A stretch of DNA of 12,500 bases. Source: Penaeus vannamei (lineage: Eukaryota > Arthropoda > Malacostraca > Decapoda > Penaeidae). Location of the stretch: NCBI RefSeq assembly GCF_042767895.1, contig NC_091552.1, positions 11,374,586 through 11,387,085 on the forward strand. The letters run 5' to 3'. The position numbers and the translations under genes are program-made. Positions 7,441 to 12,500 of the stretch are shown one piece after another. The notes under the pieces are model-generated. The model was not told the origin of the DNA. It was given only the letters and a program-made list of their open reading frames with translations, and did no database searches. Numbering within the stretch: the first letter of the stretch is position 1; every line of letters begins with the position of its first letter.

Positions 7441-7610
7441 AGAGATGAGAAAAGAGAGGAAGATGAGAAAGGAAGGGAGGGAGGGGTAAGAGGAGAAGAG
7501 AGAGAGAGAGGAGGAAAGGAGGAGGGGGAAAGAGAGAGAGAGAGAAATAAACAGAAAGAGAAGTGAATAAAAAGAAAGAAGTACGGGAAATGGAAAAAGT
7601 AAAAAGTAAA

Positions 7611-7613
<3 letters not shown>
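7441..7613. repeat. GA/GAAA purine-rich DNA
   Basis: Low-complexity A/G sequence with pure AG stretches near 7498-7511 and 7531-7545. It becomes A-rich (AAAAAGTAAAAAGT) before the AT microsatellite. Confidence 0.8.

Positions 7614-7680
<67 letters not shown>
7614..7680. repeat. Perfect (AT)33 microsatellite
   Basis: An uninterrupted alternating AT tract of 67 bp. It is self-complementary and can extrude a cruciform. The Tyr-Ile frames over it are artefacts. Confidence 0.97.
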
Positions 7681-7683
<3 letters not shown>

Positions 7684-7975
7684 GGTCATGAATAGATGAA
7701 ACACTCACATCACACCTGAGCGAAAACACACACATTTCATAAAACTATAATAAAAAAAAAATATATATAAATATTGCATACGAAGCCCAAAGACTCGTGT
7801 CAGAAGAGAAAGTGCCTTGACTCCAGACAGGTGAAACTGATGACAAGCAATCGACGTAGTGACAGGCAGTTGCTCGCATGACAGACCCAACATCCCGGTG
7901 GATTTATGACACTTGGCAGGAGGTCTGACAGCTGCGGGCGTCACATGTCATATCTGAGCCGCGTCGAGACTGGAT
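7681..7975. promoter_or_regulatory. Single-copy island with clustered TGACA half-sites (candidate only)
   Basis: This is the clearest normal-complexity block in the right half. Seven TGACA/TGTCA pentamers start at 7798, 7841, 7860, 7879, 7907, 7926 and 7946; three are TGACAG. TGACAG is the known core of TALE homeodomain proteins (Meis/Homothorax). Three E-box words lie among them: CAGGTG 7828, CAGCTG 7929, CACATG 7942; the last two overlap TGACA/TGTCA words. A 79-codon minus-strand frame (7705-7944) shows no recognisable domain. A regulatory role is inference from motif density only. Confidence 0.3.
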
Positions 7976-8394
7976 CAGGGGGAAGGGGGGGTGAAGGAGG
8001 GGAGATGGGGAAGAAGGGGATAGAGAGGGAGGGAGGAAGGGAGAAGGAAAATTATTATTGCTTTTATTATTATTATTGTTATCATCATCATCATCATTTT
8101 GATATAGAAAAAAATAAGGAAGAAAAAAAAGAAATTAGATAAAAAAAATTAAAAAGAAGAAACGGGGGGAAGGAGAAGATTAAGAAAAATAAGGCAAAAG
8201 AAAATGAGAAAAGTGAAAGAGGAAGAAGAAAAAGAAACAATGAGGAAGAAGAAGAAAAGATAAAAAAGGAAGAAGAAGAAAAAGAAGAAAAGAGAGGTAA
8301 GAGGAAAAAAATGAAGTAAATAAGGTAAAAGGAAAAAAGAGAAAGAAGACAGAAAAAAAGAAGATGAAGAAGAAAAAAAAAAGCGTCTAAAAAA
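7976..8394. repeat. Low-complexity block: G-rich, (TTA)n(TCA)n, then GAA/GAAA
   Basis: Three parts are visible: GGGGA-type purine DNA (7976-8050), TTA then TCA triplets (about 8050-8098), and a long A-rich GAAGAA/AAAG tract (about 8105-8390). The 97-codon minus-strand Phe/Ser/Leu frame is repeat translation. Confidence 0.85.
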
Positions 8395-8485
8395 GACCAA
8401 TAATTCCAGCGATTGCGCCTCGAGAAGGCAAGTTCTCGTCACGGGGAGTTAGCGCGCGCCCACACCGCTGCTGCTGAGGCGAGGG
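8395..8485. other. Short GC-rich island left of the duplicated box
   Basis: Normal-complexity sequence with GCGCGCGCC near 8451 and CTGCTGCTG near 8467. It precedes the first copy of the GC-rich box and has no counterpart before the second copy. No gene is seen. Confidence 0.5.
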
Positions 8486-8547
8486 ACGCCCGCCCGCCCG
8501 CATCATCCTCTCCTGCCGATGATGATTGCACGTTGCAGGACACGCCC
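8486..8547. repeat. GC-rich box, copy A
   Basis: It comprises a CGCC-rich lead, catcatcctctcctgccgat, then GATGATTGCACGTTGCAGGACACGCCC. It lies directly left of the ACGC/AC array. It is nearly identical to 8764-8821, but copy A has one more CAT triplet near 8501 and one more GAT triplet near 8519. The sequence is complex enough that this must be a true duplication. Confidence 0.92.
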
Positions 8548-8673
8548 ACACACGCACGCACACATACACGTACACACACGCACATGCACGTACACACACG
8601 CACATTCACGTACACATGCACGTACACACACGCACATGCACGTACACATGCACGTACACACGCACGCACACAC

Positions 8674-8763
<90 letters not shown>
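8548..8763. repeat. ACGC/ACGT/ATGC array grading into pure (AC)n
   Basis: The left half (8548-8685) is made of ACACACGCAC, ATGCACGTAC and similar blocks that keep purine-pyrimidine alternation almost throughout. The word catgcacgtacac recurs at least four times. The right part is pure AC to 8763. The polarity, diverged left and pure right, matches the array at 861-1265. Confidence 0.92.
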
Positions 8764-8767
<4 letters not shown>

Positions 8768-8837
8768 CCACCCGCGCCCGCATCCTCTCCTGCCGATGAT
8801 TGCACGTTGCAGGACACGCCCCGAGATCCCCCCGAGT
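8764..8837. repeat. GC-rich box, copy B, and short link to the large minisatellite
   Basis: Positions 8764-8821 repeat copy A (8486-8547), but with single instead of double CAT and GAT triplets (catcctctcctgccgatgat) and an altered CGCC lead. The last 16 bp (8822-8837), containing CGAGATCCCCCCGAG, link it to the first 65-69-bp unit. Confidence 0.9.
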
Positions 8838-10130
8838 GGATTGGGTGATGTTCCTTCCTCTCTCTCCTTAGATTGTGGTTCGAGGTTCCTTCCCTCCCTC
8901 CCTGGATGGGTGATGTTCCCTCCCTCCTCTCCCTGAATTGCGGTTCTAGGTTCCTTCCCTCCCTCCCTGGATGGGTGATGTTCCCTCCCTCCTTTCTCTC
9001 CCTGAATTGGGTTCCAGGTTCCTTCCCTCCCTCCCTGGATGGGTGATGTTCCCTCCCTCCTTTCTCTCCCTGAATTGGGTTCCAGGTTCCTTCACTCCCT
9101 CCCTGGATGGGTGATGTTCCCTCCTTTCCCTCCCTGAATTGGGGTTCCAGGTTCCTTCCCTCCCTCCCTGGATGGGTGATGTTCCCTCCCTCCTTTCTCT
9201 CCCTGAATTGTGGTTCCAGGTTCCTTCCCTCCCTCCCTGGATGGGTGATGTTCCCTCCCTCCTTTCTCTCCCTGAATTGTGGTTCCAAGTTCCTTCACTG
9301 CCTCCCTGGATGGGTGATGTTCCCTCCTTTCCCTCCCTGAATTGGGGTTCCAGGTTCCTTCCCTCCCTCCCTGGATGGGTGATGTTCCCTCCCTCATTTC
9401 TCTCACTGAATTGTGGTTCCAGGTTCCTTCCCTCCCTCCCTGGATGGGTGATGTTCCCTCCTTCCTCTCTCTCCTTAGATTGTGGTTCCAGGTTCCTTCA
9501 CTCCCTCCCTGGATGGGTGATGTTCCCTCCTTTCCCTCCCTGAATTGGGGTTCCAGGTTCCTTCCCTCCCTCCCTGGATGGGTGATGTTCCCTCCCTCCT
9601 TTCCCTCCCTGAATTGGGGTTCCAGGTTCCTTCCCTCCCTCCCTGGATGGGTGATGTTCCCTCCCTCCTTTCTCTCACTGAATTGTGGTTCCAGGTTCCT
9701 TCCCTCCCTCCCTGGATGGGTGATGTTCCCTCCTTCCTCTCTCTCCTTAGATTGTGGTTCCAGGTTCCTTCACTGCCTCCCTGGATGGGTGATGTTCCCT
9801 CCTTCCTTCCTCTCCCTGAATTGTGGTTCCAAGTTCCTTCACTGCCTCCCTGGATGGTTGATGTTCCCTCCTTTCCCTCCCTGAATTGGGGTTCCAGGTT
9901 CCTTCCCTCCCTCATTTCTCTCACTGAATTGTGGTTCCAGGTTCCTTCACTGCCTCCCTGGATGGGTGATGTTCCCTCCTTCCTCTCTCTCCTTAGATTG
10001 TGGTTCCAGGTCCCTTCCCTCCCTCCCTGGATGGGTGATGTTCCCTCCCTCCTTCCTCTCCCTGAATTGTGGTTCGAGGTTCCTTCCCTCCCTCCCTGGA
10101 TGGCGGTTCCCTTCGACCCTTCCTAAGATT
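8838..10130. repeat. 65-69-bp minisatellite, about 19 units, higher-order structure
   Basis: Each unit opens with ggatgggtgatgttcc, continues with a CCTCC/TTTCTC pyrimidine block, then TGAATTG(T/G)GGTTCCAGG, then TTCCTTCCCTCCCTCCCT. Unit starts: 8838, 8904, 8969, 9037, 9105, 9170, 9239, 9308, 9373, 9442, 9511, 9576, 9645, 9714, 9783, 9852, (fused), 9960, 10029, with a worn partial unit from 10098. Lengths are 65-69 bp. The piece 9852-9959 (108 bp) is two units fused by loss of about 26 bp across one GGATGGGTGATG junction. A variant reading CTTAGATTGTGG marks 8838, 9442, 9714 and 9960. Plus-strand frames (WFQVPSLPPWMGDVPS) and minus-strand frames follow the 23-codon period and break at the 65-bp units; they are not genes. 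Confidence 0.95.
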
Positions 10131-10650
<520 letters not shown>

Positions 10651-10880
10651 GTGTGTACATGCTCATGCGTATAAAAAGGTTCAGGATCTGATCTCAAGAT
10701 AAAGCATAAAAATAAAACATAGTGTTAGCGATAAGACGAGAAAGCTTACAAATAAAACCTGTTGTGATAACAAGGAAGGAGATAGATATTGATAGATAAA
10801 AGACGAGATTTAGAGATTATGAGGGACTGATGTGGAGAGCAAACAAGTTACTTGTTTGATGACTTAGGAGGCAATCAACA
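10651..10880. other. AT-rich island with a short perfect hairpin
   Basis: Mixed AT-rich sequence with GATAGATATTGATAGATA near 10780. A perfect inverted repeat, caaacaag (10840-10847) and cttgtttg (10851-10858), has a 3-nt loop. No gene is seen. The AATAAAACCT word here (near 10751) also occurs near 10311. Confidence 0.5.
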
Positions 10881-11400
10881 TATTTTCTTCTTCTTTGTCT
10901 TTGCTTCTACTTTGTTCTCTCACCTCTCCTTCTTGTCTGTTTTCCTTTTCTTCTTTCTATTCCCTTCTCTCCTCTATATTCTCTTATGTTTTCCTGTATT
11001 CTTTATTTATTCTTTGTTTCTTGTGTCTTCTTTTTCCTTTCATATCTCGTCTTCTTACTTCTTATTTATCTTTCCTTTGTTCTTTCATTCTCTTGGTCTC
11101 TCTCTTTCCCTTCCATCTTACCTTCCTCTTCTTCCATCCCACTCCACTCCCACCCTTTCCCTCTCTCTTTCTTACCTTCCTCCCTCTCTCTTCCTTCCTT
11201 CCCTCCCTTGTTCTCTCCCCCCCCTGCTCCAACTCTCGCCCTTCTTCTCTCCCTCTCTCCCACCCTCCCTCCTCTCTCCTCCCACTCTCACTCTATCCTC
11301 CCCTCCCTCTATCTCTCTCCTCCTCTCCCTCCCTCTCTCCCTCCTCCCCTCCCTCTCCACCTACCCCCTCCCCCTTCTCTTCACTCACACCTACCTCTTT
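10881..11400. repeat. Polypyrimidine domain, T-rich then C-rich
   Basis: TTC/TCT-rich on the left (to about 11100), then CCCTCTCC-type on the right. No fixed repeat unit is visible. Three overlapping plus-strand frames of 157-189 Ser/Leu/Pro/Phe codons are typical of such tracts and are not proteins. Confidence 0.85.
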
Positions 11401-11580
11401 CCTTTGGCGATAAGCAATTAGCAGCAATTGCATGCAAGGTATTGTGTGTGTGTGTGTCTTTAATTGCCTACTTGTTTCTAAACGTTTTCAATACGCTTAT
11501 GGCTGTGTGTTTTGATCGGCGCGCCAGCTGATTTGCAACGTTTTTTTGTGTTGTTTTCTCATTTGGTAACTGTTTGTATG
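11401..11580. other. Single-copy island with overlapping palindromes
   Basis: It contains GCAATT (11414-11419), the palindrome GCAATTGC (11424-11431) and the overlapping palindrome TTGCATGCAA (11428-11437). A short (GT)7 lies near 11444-11457. No gene is seen. Confidence 0.5.
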
Positions 11581-11940
<360 letters not shown>

Positions 11941-11942
<2 letters not shown>

Positions 11943-12031
11943 TTCAACTTCTATTGTTCAAACTCCAAATTTAATAGGAGGATAATCATTCTTATTTCCA
12001 CTTTCCAGTTCATGATTTATTGTCAGCCTTG

Positions 12032-12034
<3 letters not shown>
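11941..12034. other. Short island between CT and GA arrays
   Basis: About 95 bp of normal sequence separates a (CT)n array from a (GA)n array. It would be the loop if the flanking dinucleotide tracts paired. No gene is seen. Confidence 0.5.
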
Positions 12035-12129
<95 letters not shown>

Positions 12130-12140
12130 AAGAGAGAGAG
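12035..12140. repeat. (GA)n microsatellite with one phase slip
   Basis: GA repeats run from 12035 to 12068, slip phase at AAG, and continue as AG to about 12124. GAAA and GA words follow to 12140. It is complementary to the CT array at 11683-11939. Confidence 0.95.
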
Positions 12141-12500
12141 AAAAAATATAAGAACCGAATGCCACATCCATCATTAATAATTTTACACGCCGTCCCGCAT
12201 ATTAGAATTGATTCATTTATTCGATTATTTTTTTCCCCCTTTTCATCATTTCGAAATTATTAACTCCGGATTCGAAGTCAAATATTAGAGAAAGTTTGAT
12301 AATTTTTTTCAATTTGTTTTCGATTTTTTTCTTTCTGGAATACCGGTCACGCAGTCGCCATACTTGTAGGTTTCTGGGGTTTTATCCTGTATTTTTCCTA
12401 TAATTTTACCGATTGTATTTTCTACTTCTCCGCTTCCTCCTTTTCCTTGTTCACGTTCTTCTTGTTTTCTTGTATTTCTATTTCTCCACTTCCTCCTCCT
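12141..12500. other. AT-rich island running off the window
   Basis: Mostly AT-rich ordinary sequence with several T-runs and two TTCGAA words (12251-12274). From about 12415 it becomes T/C-rich. The 24 bp at 12421-12444 recur with four differences at 12477-12500, cut by the window end, so a 56-bp tandem repeat may start here. No reading frame of note. Confidence 0.5.

Noticed and set aside
8874..8890. GGTTCGAGGTTCC resembling a tRNA B box (also near 10072)
   Set aside because: It is a variant of the minisatellite word GGTTCCAGGTTCC with wrong spacing for a B box. No A box or cloverleaf.
8838..10101. CRISPR-like regular array
   Set aside because: Whole units are repeated with no unique spacers, and the context is clearly eukaryotic.
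8838..10101. Telomeric TTAGG-type repeats
   Set aside because: CTTAGATTG occurs only as a variant within the 69-bp units; no tandem TTAGG or CCTAA is present anywhere in the window.
8503..10126. Repeat-protein-like frames on both strands (PSLPPWMGDVPS; REHHPSREGGKEPG)
   Set aside because: The 23-codon period equals the 69-bp unit, and 65-, 66- and 68-bp units shift frame repeatedly. Both strands are equally open, so no protein is being maintained.

Overview
This window is eukaryotic, non-coding and dominated by repeats. By eye about 70% of it is simple-sequence or tandem-repeat DNA. The rest is about sixteen short islands of ordinary sequence, 95-500 bp each. I find no convincing protein-coding gene, tRNA, rRNA, CRISPR array or intact transposon. 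The many long open frames are translations of repeats: Ser-Leu, Thr-His, Cys-Val and Arg-Glu dipeptides, plus 8- and 23-residue periodicities. The mix of very long (AC)n, (AG/CT)n, (AT)n, (TTA)n and (GAAA)n tracts with degenerate minisatellites resembles decapod crustacean DNA, above all penaeid shrimp, whose genomes are known for extreme microsatellite content. That assignment is inference; another crustacean or a mollusc is possible.

Layout. Positions 1-1361 hold a TTA/TTG tract, a GA tract, a T28-G13 homopolymer junction, a graded ACGC/ATGC to CGCGAAC to pure (AC)43 array, and (AG)37. Positions 1362-1860 are the longest complex island and are GC-rich. A duplicated ~60-bp CT/CTG unit, GA tracts and a ten-unit AAATAAAG-anchored purine minisatellite follow to about 3480, then (GT)44 near 3800. 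Positions 4264-5361 are almost pure pyrimidine and 5471-6320 almost pure purine, with a ~110-bp island between them.

A 24-bp minisatellite lies at 6419-6809, followed by two poly(A) tracts. Next come G-rich DNA, (AT)33 and an island at 7681-7975 with seven TGACA/TGTCA pentamers. A GC-rich box at 8486-8547 recurs at 8764-8821 on the other side of an AC array. Immediately after it lies the largest array of the window, about 19 units of 65-69 bp (8838-10101) with a visible four-unit higher-order period. The right end has a large AC array, pyrimidine tracts, a (CT)n/(GA)n inverted pair and an AT-rich island.

No genes can be described as working together. The interest lies in the repeat architecture: higher-order structure, duplications bounded by unique sequence, strand-asymmetry switches and tracts able to form Z-DNA, H-DNA, G-quadruplex or cruciforms. 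The islands could be intronic or intergenic; the sequence does not decide.
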